Assembly: GCA_963681975.1 (NCBI GenBank)
Contig: OY820613.1
Location: forward strand, 186,001 to 250,000
DNA: 64,000 bases
Reading direction: 5' to 3'
From: JANELJ01 sp024511395
Lineage (GTDB): Bacteria > Pseudomonadota > Gammaproteobacteria > GRL18
The translations under genes and the position numbers were made by a program. The notes beneath the pieces were generated by a model that searched no databases, was not told the DNA's origin, and saw only the letters and a list, made by a program, of their open reading frames with translations. This document shows, in pieces, positions 26,107-34,273 of the stretch. The stretch's first letter is position 1. Every line of letters starts with the position of its first letter.

Positions 26107-27861
26107 TTAAGTTTGACTGTGGCATTTTACACTAGTTTGAGCATCGATAATAACTTCTATAAGCGTGAAACCGTTTTGCCTGAAGGTTTCTGTCAGTTGC
26201 TCTAATTCAGATACCTGAGTGATACGGATATAATTGAGCTGATATAAGTCAGCACAATACCTGAATTCCAGAGCGGTATCCGTTTGCCATAATTTTTCAA
26301 ATTCATTGAGTTGATAGGGCGGCAGATAATTAAAAATTCCTCCGCCGTGGTTATTGAGCAGAATAATGGTTCCATTATAACCCTGTTTCTGAATCTGTCT
26401 GAGCATAAGCAGACCGTTCATATCATGAAAAAAGCTGAGATCACCCAGCACTGCTACACCATAGTGCTCAGGGTGAGCGGCCAGCAGACCGGCAAAAGTG
26501 GAGATATTCCCATCAATACCGCTGGCCCCGCGGTTAGCATAGAGCCTGAGGTTTTTATCGCCGCTATTAGTGTGGCTAATAAAGGTATCAAAATCCCGTA
26601 TAGCCATGGAATTACCGCTGAAAATTAATAACTGTAGCGGAATGGCCTGCAGCAGAGTATTAATGATATGGCCTTCAAACAGTTGGTCAGTGTTTAAGGC
26701 CCGGTTAATTCTGTTTTCTGCCTGCTGTTCTGCATCCTGCCATTGTGTGAGCCAGTGGCTGTCTGGATTTCGGGTGACTAAAGGCAGTAAAGCCTGACAA
26801 AATGCTTTGGGCAGAGTATTGACCACTTGTTTCTGAGTATGCAGAGGATCAAGACAATCGCCATAGGAACTGACTATGATCCGCTGACAGTTCTGCTGCT
26901 GCAGGTATTGCTGCAGTTTTTTAGACAGGGGAAACTGACCCAGGTGAATAATCCATTGAGGTGACTGCCCGTTAAAATTAGCTTTATCCAGAAAAGTATC
27001 ATAATTCATCAGAAGCAGCCGGCTGCGTTTTGCCCTCAGTCGTAATCCGGAGAGAGGATCAATCAGTACCGGGCAGTTAAGCTTTTCAGCAAGAGAGGAT
27101 AGAACAGGCTGTAAATTGTCTTGTTCTTCAGGTGTTAACCGACCGCAAATTATCAATCCGGGGTGATTATCGAGCAGAGTCTGAACTGCTTGTAGTGTAG
27201 ACTGGCTGACTGGTGGTGGGGCAGATGTATCAGGAGGAGCGGGATGTTCTGACTTTAAAATATCCAGTCCCAATTGTTCAATAGTCTTATTTAATTGTTC
27301 GGTATTAGTTTCCTGAGGCAGTAAAGGCTCTCTTAAAGGAATATTAATATGTACCGGTCCCGGTTTGGCATAGAGGCTTTTACTATAAGCCAGATCGATG
27401 GTTTCTTTAAGATAGCCATTATCCAGAAATTTCTGTTGCGGATGCTTCAGGGGAATATATACCCGTACATTGGAACCGAATAGGAATGCCTGATTAATGG
27501 TCTGGTTTGCGCCGCAGTTCTGTAGTTCATCGGGCCGGTCTGCAGAGAGCAGGAGCAGCGGTGTATAGGAATAACTGGCTTCAATAACAGCAGGCAGCCA
27601 GTTGGCGACCGCCGTACCGGAAGTGCAGATCAGCAATACCGGATGTCCGCTGGCCTGAGACAGGCCCAGGGCAAAGAACGCCGCACTGCGTTCATCAATG
27701 TCGATCCAGGTTTTAATTGCAGGATGCTTTTCACAGGCCAGAGCCAGTGGTGTAGAGCGTGAACCCGGTGATATGACCGCCTGACTGATATTATGCCGAC
27801 TACAATAGTGAATCAGACTGAAAGCCCACTGGTAATTTAAGGTGCCGGTCTGTTCATTCAA
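26107..27861 (-). CDS. menD: SEPHCHC synthase (MenD)
   Basis: A 584-residue thiamine diphosphate enzyme that joins isochorismate and 2-oxoglutarate at the start of the menaquinone branch. The N-terminal AVISPGSRSTPLALACEKHP motif and the WIDIDERSAAFFALGL segment (with the catalytic Glu) are clear, and the C-terminal cofactor region has VLGDLSFFHDMNGLL and LLNNHGGGIFNYLP. It follows menF with a one-base gap. No menH is found between menD and menB (26062-26106 is only 45 bp). Confidence 0.95.
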   Translation of the reverse strand: MNEQTGTLNYQWAFSLIHYCSRHNISQAVISPGSRSTPLALACEKHPAIKTWIDIDERSAAFFALGLSQASGHPVLLICTSGTAVANWLPAVIEASYSYTPLLLLSADRPDELQNCGANQTINQAFLFGSNVRVYIPLKHPQQKFLDNGYLKETIDLAYSKSLYAKPGPVHINIPLREPLLPQETNTEQLNKTIEQLGLDILKSEHPAPPDTSAPPPVSQSTLQAVQTLLDNHPGLIICGRLTPEEQDNLQPVLSSLAEKLNCPVLIDPLSGLRLRAKRSRLLLMNYDTFLDKANFNGQSPQWIIHLGQFPLSKKLQQYLQQQNCQRIIVSSYGDCLDPLHTQKQVVNTLPKAFCQALLPLVTRNPDSHWLTQWQDAEQQAENRINRALNTDQLFEGHIINTLLQAIPLQLLIFSGNSMAIRDFDTFISHTNSGDKNLRLYANRGASGIDGNISTFAGLLAAHPEHYGVAVLGDLSFFHDMNGLLMLRQIQKQGYNGTIILLNNHGGGIFNYLPPYQLNEFEKLWQTDTALEFRYCADLYQLNYIRITQVSELEQLTETFRQNGFTLIEVIIDAQTSVKCHSQT

Positions 27862-27862
27862 C

Positions 27863-29311
27863 TTATAACATCTCCAGAATAGTCTGCATTTTTAATTCGG
27901 TTTCCTGCCATTCTATCTCGGGGTCTGATTCCCTGATCAGTCCGGCTCCGGCATATAAATGGGCCTGTTCACTATTGAGCAGGGCGCATCTTAACATGAC
28001 GGAAAGTTCACCATTCATCTGAGCATCAAGCCAGCCGAAAGCACCGGAATACCAGCCTCTTTGATAGCCTTCATGGGCTAATAACCACTGTTGCGCCTGC
28101 AGTGCCGGGAAACCGGCAATGGCGGGAGTCGGGTGCAGGGCTTTGATAATATCAAAGACATCGTATTGTTCCTGCAATACGCCCTCTATAGGCGTTTCCA
28201 GATGGTACATATTATGCAATTTCATTAAATAAGGTGAGCAGGACATTTTCAGACTGTGGCAGAGTGGATCAAGGTGCTGGTATATGTCCTGGGCAATAAA
28301 ACGGTGTTCTTTAAGCAGTTTGTGGTATTCCGGATTATCCTGATCCGTCGGTAGCAGGCGGGGTGGATTGGCATCCTGCTGCGGGCTTTTTAAAATGGTT
28401 CCGCCAATGGCCTCGCTTTTAATAACAGCATCCTGTAGATGGATCAGTCGTTCCGGAGAGGCGCAGACCAGCCTAGTGCCTTTGCTTAAAAATGACAAAA
28501 CCGTACAGGCAGGATAGTATCGGCTCAGTTTGTCTGTCAGTTTTGCAAGAGAAACCTCCTGTGCAAGCCTAACCCATTGCTGACGACTGGTGACCAGTTT
28601 ATCAAAATGCCCCTTCTGAATTTCATCCAGAGCCTCCTGGCTCAGCTTTTGCCATGCCTGCTTATTGTTGCTCCTGGTACTATGATAGTTCTCGGTAGTA
28701 TTATTATTTTTATAGATTTTGCTGTTTGCTGATGTTCTGTGTTCAGCATTTAAAGGTACGACATCGGGTTGAGTAGCTGACTGATATGACAGGTATTGGT
28801 TTAATAGTGTTTTTATATTTTTAAATTCATCTTTAAGCTGATTTTCCTGCCTGGCTGAATGGATAGTCATATTAAACTGCAGAAATTTGCCGGCAGGTGT
28901 GGTTTTTATCAGTATGCGCGGGAACTGCAACAGGGTATTGGGTATATTTTGCCAGTCACCAGTCATAGGATCATTTTCATCAAAGGCAAAAGCAATAAAG
29001 GCCAGCGGAGCAGATGAAGCAGGATAATGCCAGTTGTCCTGTAATTGCTTAAACTGCCTTTTTAAGCTTTCCAGACGCTGAGTACCGGAAGCTCTGATAC
29101 TCATCATTTCTCCCAGTCCCAGAAGGCAGGTCTGATCATCTGGTTTGTTTATAAAAAAATGTTCCAGATCCTCCACGGGTGTAACAGGGAAGTGATTGTC
29201 CAGTCTGGTTTCAATGGTCAGGTAGCGGCCAGCCGGAAAATCAGTATCCAGTACCTTCTGTAGGGCCTGTTCCAGAGATTCTTCCACTGTATGCATTAAC
29301 GTATTAATCAT
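27863..29311 (-). CDS. menF: Isochorismate synthase
   Basis: A 482-residue chorismate-utilising enzyme converting chorismate to isochorismate, first in the men operon. Visible family motifs are SPERLIHLQDAVIKSEAIGG, MYHLETPIEGVL, LHPTPAIAGFPALQA, RGWYSGAFGWLDA and LYAGAGLIRESDPEIEWQET. It reads away from nosZ, and the 309-bp gap between them holds the shared regulatory region. Intact. Confidence 0.93.
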   Translation of the reverse strand: MINTLMHTVEESLEQALQKVLDTDFPAGRYLTIETRLDNHFPVTPVEDLEHFFINKPDDQTCLLGLGEMMSIRASGTQRLESLKRQFKQLQDNWHYPASSAPLAFIAFAFDENDPMTGDWQNIPNTLLQFPRILIKTTPAGKFLQFNMTIHSARQENQLKDEFKNIKTLLNQYLSYQSATQPDVVPLNAEHRTSANSKIYKNNNTTENYHSTRSNNKQAWQKLSQEALDEIQKGHFDKLVTSRQQWVRLAQEVSLAKLTDKLSRYYPACTVLSFLSKGTRLVCASPERLIHLQDAVIKSEAIGGTILKSPQQDANPPRLLPTDQDNPEYHKLLKEHRFIAQDIYQHLDPLCHSLKMSCSPYLMKLHNMYHLETPIEGVLQEQYDVFDIIKALHPTPAIAGFPALQAQQWLLAHEGYQRGWYSGAFGWLDAQMNGELSVMLRCALLNSEQAHLYAGAGLIRESDPEIEWQETELKMQTILEML

Positions 29312-29440
29312 GTCAGGAATTATAAACCTAAAAGGATCACAGTGGAAACAGACTCAGAGCTATCAGTGAACAGAATTTGTTATAAATAACTGACTATTTT
29401 TTAAGCAAAAAACGTTTCTTTTTGTAACAAAACAGCTAGA

Positions 29441-29489
29441 TTGACTTAGATCAATGTTATATGAAGGATATCTCTTTATATTTCTCTCT
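29441..29489 (+). promoter_or_regulatory. FNR/DNR-type class II promoter for nosZ
   Basis: TTGACTTAGATCAA at 29441-29454 differs from the FNR/Anr/DNR consensus TTGAT-N4-ATCAA by one base. A -10 hexamer TATATT lies at 29477-29482. If the box is centred at -41.5, transcription starts at 29489 and the hexamer falls exactly at -12 to -7, the class II activation geometry. The same box lies 130 bp from menF on the opposite strand and might affect that operon as well. A second dyad TTTTGTAACAAAA is at 29420-29432. Confidence 0.75.
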
Positions 29490-29497
29490 ATGCAAAA

Positions 29498-29515
29498 GTG
29501 TGTCATATGCCACAC
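29498..29515. promoter_or_regulatory. 18-bp palindrome in the nosZ leader (putative operator)
   Basis: GTGTGTCATATGCCACAC is palindromic except for one base pair (T/C) and lies +10 to +27 from the predicted nosZ start. The half TCATATGCCACA recurs with one change as TCATATACCACA at 43429-43440, near TGTGTCATAT (43446-43455), upstream of the TonB-receptor operon. The position suggests a repressor operator. The factor is unknown. Confidence 0.5.
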
Positions 29516-29620
29516 CAACCGTTGTATATGACGACCGGTGTGCTAGTAGTATATGTCATATTCTTACTCAAGATGTGCATAAGTAAGAATATTTTTAAAC
29601 AAGAAAAAAAGGTGCAAAAC

Positions 29621-31927
29621 ATGAAAAAAGTAAGCAAGAGCGTAGTCTCGTTGCTGGCTGGTGTCAGTATTGCCTGTGGGGCAATATCCACTGCTTCTGC
29701 GTCTTCTCTTGAAGATGTTATGAAAGCCAGAGGGCTGACTCAAAAGGATCTGCTGGCCGCAGCAAAAACTTATACACCGACCGGTGGCCGTGATGAATAT
29801 CTGGCTTTCAGCTCCGGTGGTCAAAGTGGGCAGGTTATGGTCTACGGTATTCCTTCCATGCGTATTTTAAAATACATTGGTGTATTTACACCGGAGCCAT
29901 GGCAGGGTTATGGTTTTGATGATGAATCCAAAGCGGTTCTGAAACAGGGCCAGATAAACGGTAATATTACCTATGGTGATACTCACCACCCGGCTTTATC
30001 TGAAACCGATGGTGAATATAATGGTAAGTACCTGTTTATTAATGACAAAGCCAATCCTCGTATTGCTTTAATTGATTTACATGATTTTGCAACCAAGCAG
30101 ATTGTTGTCAATCCGGTATTCAAGTCTTCTCATGGTGGTGCGTTTGTTTCTCCAAATACAGACTATGTCATCGAAGCTGCTCAGTACCCGGCTCCTTTTG
30201 AAAACAACTATGTGCCTTTAGAAGAGTTCAATGATAAATACCGTGGTGGTATGACTTACTGGAAGTTTGATAAAAAAGAAGGTCGTTTAGACCCTGCAAA
30301 CTCCTTTACTGTTATGGCGCCTCCATATAGTCAGGATTTATCTGACTTTGGTAAAAAAGCCAGTGATGGCTGGTCCTTTACTAACTCCTTCTGTTCCGAA
30401 CGTTATGTCGGTGGTATTGAAAAAGGACGCCCACCATATGAAGCGGGCTGTTCTCAGAAAGATACTGACTTCCTGCACGTAGTGAACTGGAAAAAAGCGG
30501 AAGAGCTGGTTAAAGCCGGTAAAGCCGTTAAAATTAACGGACACAATGTTCTGCCCATGGATGTTATGGTCAAGAACAATGCTCTGTTCCTGATCCCTGA
30601 GCCTAAGAGTCCACACGGCGTTGATGTTTCTCCAGACGGTAAGTACATCATTGTTTCCGGTAAACTGGACAGCCATGCTTCTGTGTATTCTTTTGCTAAA
30701 ATCAAAAAAGCAATTGATAACAAGAAATTTGAAGGCAAAGATGCTTACGGCATTCCAATTATTGGCATGAAAGATGCGATTCACAAGCAGGTTGAATTAG
30801 GTCTTGGGCCTCTGCATACACAGTATGACTCTAAGTCATGCGTAGTTTATACTTCTCTGTATGTTGATTCTATGGTCGCCAAGTGGGACTACTGTGTTGG
30901 TAAGGTGTTGGATAAGATTTCTATCCACTATAACATTGGTCACCTGGTAACAATGGAAGGTGATTCTGTTTCTCCAGATGGTAAATACCTGGTTGCTCTG
31001 AACAAGCTGGCTATTGACCGTTTCAACCCTGTTGGTCCTCTGCATCCTCAGAACCATCAGTTGATTGATATCTCCGGCGATAAAATGCAGTTACTGTATG
31101 ATATGCCAGTTCCTCTGGGTGAACCACACTATGTTGTAGCTATTAAGGCAGACAAGCTTAAGCCTGCAGTTCGCTACAAGTCTGGCTGGAATACTCGTAC
31201 AGACAAGCGTTCCAAGTTCAAAACCCGTGCGGGTCGTGAAAAAACTACTCGTACTTGTGATGCTAATGGTAACTGTCGTGTAGTCGTAATGGGTACTACC
31301 ATCCGTTCACACATTACTCCAGAAACCATTGAAGCAGAAGTTGGTGATACTATCGAACTGCATCTGACTAACCTGGAACGTGCAGAAGATGAAACTCACG
31401 GTTTCGCTATCTTTGCTCACAATGTGAACCTGTCTCTTGAGCCTGGTGCAACTATCAGTGCAACCTTCAAGGCAGAAAAAGAAGGTGTATTCCCATACTA
31501 CTGTACTGAATTCTGTTCAGCACTGCACCTGGAAATGGAAGGTTATCTGTTAGTTAAACCTAAGGGCTACAAAGCGAAAGCAGGTAGTGTGAAGGAAGGT
31601 CAGTCTTATACTAAAGCTGACTACGAAAAACAGGTTAAAACCAATAACGATACTCAGGCAGTCATTAATTCAGTGGTTGGTTACATCACCAGCACTAATT
31701 ATAAAGACTTCCCTGAAGTGGTGGCACTGGTTGAAGATGCAACAGACCAGTTAGGTTTTGCGGATGAAGCTAAGAAGAAAGCCGAAGCTGCAGCTGCTAA
31801 GAGTGACTGGCAGAATGCGACACTCTGGGCTGGCCAGCACTGGCAGTATCAGGTTAAAGCTGCAGACATTGGTCTGAGAGCTAAGACCTACCTGGAAGAA
31901 CATGGTGCAAAAGTTATTAAAAAATAA
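29621..31927 (+). CDS. nosZ: Nitrous oxide reductase, clade II (Sec-dependent)
   Basis: NosZ reduces N2O to N2 in the periplasm. The start is taken at 29621 (AAAGGTG upstream; KKVSKSVVSLLAGVSIACGA signal with TASA cleavage), not an upstream in-frame ATG at 29498. This gives 768 residues and a Sec rather than Tat signal. CuZ-site histidines appear in TYGDTHHPALS and later His segments (SSHGGAF, SPHGVDVSPDG, GHLVTMEGDS). The CuA motif is YYCTEFCSALHLEMEGY. About 90 residues after the CuA domain form an alanine/lysine-rich helical extension common in clade II enzymes. Intact. Confidence 0.96.
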   Translation: MKKVSKSVVSLLAGVSIACGAISTASASSLEDVMKARGLTQKDLLAAAKTYTPTGGRDEYLAFSSGGQSGQVMVYGIPSMRILKYIGVFTPEPWQGYGFDDESKAVLKQGQINGNITYGDTHHPALSETDGEYNGKYLFINDKANPRIALIDLHDFATKQIVVNPVFKSSHGGAFVSPNTDYVIEAAQYPAPFENNYVPLEEFNDKYRGGMTYWKFDKKEGRLDPANSFTVMAPPYSQDLSDFGKKASDGWSFTNSFCSERYVGGIEKGRPPYEAGCSQKDTDFLHVVNWKKAEELVKAGKAVKINGHNVLPMDVMVKNNALFLIPEPKSPHGVDVSPDGKYIIVSGKLDSHASVYSFAKIKKAIDNKKFEGKDAYGIPIIGMKDAIHKQVELGLGPLHTQYDSKSCVVYTSLYVDSMVAKWDYCVGKVLDKISIHYNIGHLVTMEGDSVSPDGKYLVALNKLAIDRFNPVGPLHPQNHQLIDISGDKMQLLYDMPVPLGEPHYVVAIKADKLKPAVRYKSGWNTRTDKRSKFKTRAGREKTTRTCDANGNCRVVVMGTTIRSHITPETIEAEVGDTIELHLTNLERAEDETHGFAIFAHNVNLSLEPGATISATFKAEKEGVFPYYCTEFCSALHLEMEGYLLVKPKGYKAKAGSVKEGQSYTKADYEKQVKTNNDTQAVINSVVGYITSTNYKDFPEVVALVEDATDQLGFADEAKKKAEAAAAKSDWQNATLWAGQHWQYQVKAADIGLRAKTYLEEHGAKVIKK

Positions 31928-31949
31928 CTCTTAACTATGGAAAGTCCAG

Positions 31950-31980
31950 AAGAGGGGGAACATTTGTTCCCCCTCTTTGG
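31950..31980 (+). terminator. Rho-independent terminator after nosZ
   Basis: A 13-bp perfect stem (AAGAGGGGGAACA / TGTTCCCCCTCTT) with a 2-nt nominal loop lies 23 bp after the nosZ stop, followed by T-rich DNA. It would uncouple nosZ from the downstream nos genes, at least in part. Confidence 0.85.
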
Positions 31981-32163
31981 TTTGTATTAGTTTAAAATAC
32001 AAAATTATGGATACAATTTGAGCTTTTATATGATATCTTTTGTGATGTTAGGCACTGAAAATGGTTGATTCAGGTCATATCATTCAGGTATATTCATGTA
32101 GGCCTGATTCAGGGTAGAAGAATTTCTTCCTGTCCTGTGATTAATGAATCATTATTTAATAGA

Positions 32164-32760
32164 CTAAAGTTTAGAGTTTCAGATCCCCCAAAAAACAGTT
32201 GACAAAAATTCGGCAGCATTGCTGCCTTCAGTAAGAAAAAACAAACTTCTGGAGGCCGCAATGCACACCAAAGGATACAGCAATATCCCCGGTGAACTGT
32301 TTTATTACATAACATTTTTAACCCGAGCGCTGGTCGATTGAGCCCATGTTCAATCAGTTAAAAAATGCCCGGGGCATGAAACAGACCTGGCAGAAAACCC
32401 GGAAGGTGTTACATCGATGGGTACACATTATTGCTCTGGGGTATATTATACCTCAATTGCGGGCTATTAAATGTCCGGCCCCGGTATTGCGCTTAATTGA
32501 TAATACGCCCTGGCGAAAGAATACACCCATTACTGCCGGAAGAATACGAATGGGACTGATAAGGTATTTTTCGCAGGTTAGGGTCAGGGACTGGTGGAAT
32601 GGTAAGTCCCAAAAATTCCAGCCACCGGATACGGATATTTTAAGGCGATTTGAAGATTTGTTATAAAAACAATTTCAAAACAGCTGGTTATAAACAAATT
32701 GTTAAAGAACGTATGAGCGAAACATGACTCTCAAGGGTGAGCTGTCGCTCTAAACTTTAG
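32164..32760 (+). mobile_element. Deletion derivative of the IS4/IS701-like element
   Basis: A 597-bp element with both ends (CTAAAGTTTAGAG left, CTCTAAACTTTAG right) and a 9-bp target duplication TTTAATAGA (32155-32163 and 32761-32769). The transposase starts at 32261 (MHTKGYSNIPGELFYYITFL), then jumps after about 24 codons to the C-terminal region (WSIEPMFNQLKNARGMKQTW, out of frame with the start). It ends at 32666. It is a non-autonomous, MITE-like derivative lying between nosZ and the cytochrome genes. Confidence 0.85.
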
Positions 32761-32785
32761 TTTAATAGAATTAACAGGAAATATT

Positions 32786-33118
32786 ATGAAAAAATTATCT
32801 AAAATTGCTGTAGCTGCTGCTTTATGTGCAGGTGGTATTGGTTTTGCTTCCAGTGTAATGGCTCTGGATGGTCAGGCATTATACCTGGACGCGACTAAAG
32901 GCGGTTGTTCTGCCTGTCATGGTAAGGATGGTAAAACACCTATTATGCCGGCTTATCCTAAACTGGCTGGAAACAATGCAGTATATCTGTATAACCAGAT
33001 TAAGGATATTCAGTCCGGTAAGCGTAATAACGGTATGACGGCAGCCATGAAGGGTATTACTCACATGACTACCGATGAAGAAAAGAAAGCAATTGCTGAA
33101 TGGCTCGCTACCCAGTAA
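32786..33118 (+). CDS. Monoheme cytochrome c (nos cluster)
   Basis: A 110-residue c-type cytochrome with a Sec signal (about residues 1-26) and one heme motif CSACH at residues 41-45. The distal Met ligand is probably in the MTAAMKGITHM region. It is a class I small cytochrome like those (nosC-type) found in clade II nos clusters and likely carries electrons to NosZ. The ATG follows ACAGGAAAT. The inserted 597-bp IS derivative lies just upstream, so its native promoter or leader may be altered. Confidence 0.88.
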   Translation: MKKLSKIAVAAALCAGGIGFASSVMALDGQALYLDATKGGCSACHGKDGKTPIMPAYPKLAGNNAVYLYNQIKDIQSGKRNNGMTAAMKGITHMTTDEEKKAIAEWLATQ

Positions 33119-33305
33119 CACCTTGAGTCCATATCAGGAATAGCGGCAATAATTACCCTGTAAAAATTGTGTCTATTCCTGATTGATTTTCTTGGTTATT
33201 TGTATTGTTTTGATGTTTATCAAGGCCAACTAATATTTGGTATGGCATTATGACTAAATTTTGGTTCCAAGTGTTTGTTTAATATTTTAAGGGAGTTTAC
33301 CTGAA

Positions 33306-34046
33306 ATGAAATTAAAATCAGCAATTAGTATGCTGGCCCTAACGTCAGCATTAGCTGTAGGCAGTTTTGCGCTGGCATCAGAGCAGTCCGATGATCATGC
33401 AAAGAAATTGGGCTGGAATAAAGGCGGCGGTGAGCAGGATGCTGCTTTGCACCTGACACCAGACCTGGAAAACGGTCTGGATGTCTATGAAGTCTGTTCT
33501 GCCTGTCACCTGCCTGAAGGCTGGGGTACCAAAGACGGTACATTCCCTCAGTTAGCCGGTCAGCATCGTAAGGTACTGATTAAGCAGTTAGCTGATATCC
33601 GGGCATTAAATCGTGATAACCCAACTATGTATCCATTTGCTTTACCTGAGTCTATTGGAGATGAGCAGGCTATTGCCGATGTAACCGCCTATATTCAGAA
33701 GCTGAAGATGAATCCGGATAATGGTAAAGGTCCTGCAACGGCTGATCTGGAAAAAGGTAAACAATTATTCCATGATAACTGTGTAAAATGTCACGGTGAA
33801 AATGGTGAAGGGGACGAAGACAAATATTATCCCAAGATCCAGGGACAACATTACAAATATATGCTGAGACAGTTTGAATGGATTCGTGACGGTAAGCGTC
33901 GTAATGCTAATCCTGATATGGTTGAGCAGATCAAGAACTTTACTGATGAAGATATGGTTGATGTAATCAGCTATGTCTCCAGCATTCCAGTTCCCAAAGA
34001 AAATCTGGCACCTTCTAAAGACTGGAGAAATCCAGACTTTGACTAA
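33306..34046 (+). CDS. Diheme cytochrome c (c4-like, nos cluster)
   Basis: A 246-residue periplasmic cytochrome with a Sec signal (residues 1-24) and two heme motifs, CSACH at 64-68 and CVKCH at 159-163. The two halves are similar, as in cytochrome c4. In clade II nos clusters such cytochromes are thought to link the NosG/NosH quinol route to NosZ. AAGGGAG precedes the ATG. It is followed by a strong terminator at 34108. Confidence 0.88.
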   Translation: MKLKSAISMLALTSALAVGSFALASEQSDDHAKKLGWNKGGGEQDAALHLTPDLENGLDVYEVCSACHLPEGWGTKDGTFPQLAGQHRKVLIKQLADIRALNRDNPTMYPFALPESIGDEQAIADVTAYIQKLKMNPDNGKGPATADLEKGKQLFHDNCVKCHGENGEGDEDKYYPKIQGQHYKYMLRQFEWIRDGKRRNANPDMVEQIKNFTDEDMVDVISYVSSIPVPKENLAPSKDWRNPDFD

Positions 34047-34107
34047 AGTTTAAAATGGCTTAATAACCTTTCCAGGGTTTTAAGCTGTCTAAAAAGCTTT
34101 AATATCT

Positions 34108-34141
34108 AGCCCTTATATTCTCGTGGATATAAGGGCTTTTT
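34108..34141 (+). terminator. Rho-independent terminator after the diheme cytochrome gene
   Basis: An 11-bp stem AGCCCTTATAT / ATATAAGGGCT with an 8-nt loop is followed by TTTT. It separates the cytochrome genes from nosB. Confidence 0.88.
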
Positions 34142-34169
34142 GGGTAAAACTGAAATTTTATTATAAAAA

Positions 34170-34187
34170 TATCGGATAATACCGATA
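34170..34187. promoter_or_regulatory. Inverted repeat upstream of nosB
   Basis: TATCGG-ATAATA-CCGATA is a perfect 6+6 bp dyad 86 bp upstream of nosB and just after the terminator. It may be an operator for a second nos promoter; the binding protein is unknown. Confidence 0.4.
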
Positions 34188-34273
34188 ATATGTTTTGCCA
34201 ACAGTTTACTTAGACGTGTATTAGCATGTACCTGGGGTAGGCACTGCTAATGTAACATAAAGGATCATCTCCA

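Noticed and set aside
29498..29620. N-terminal extension of nosZ from an in-frame ATG at 29498
   Set aside because: The added 41 residues are unlike any signal sequence and lie over the predicted promoter leader. The ATG at 29621 has a good ribosome site and starts a normal Sec signal.
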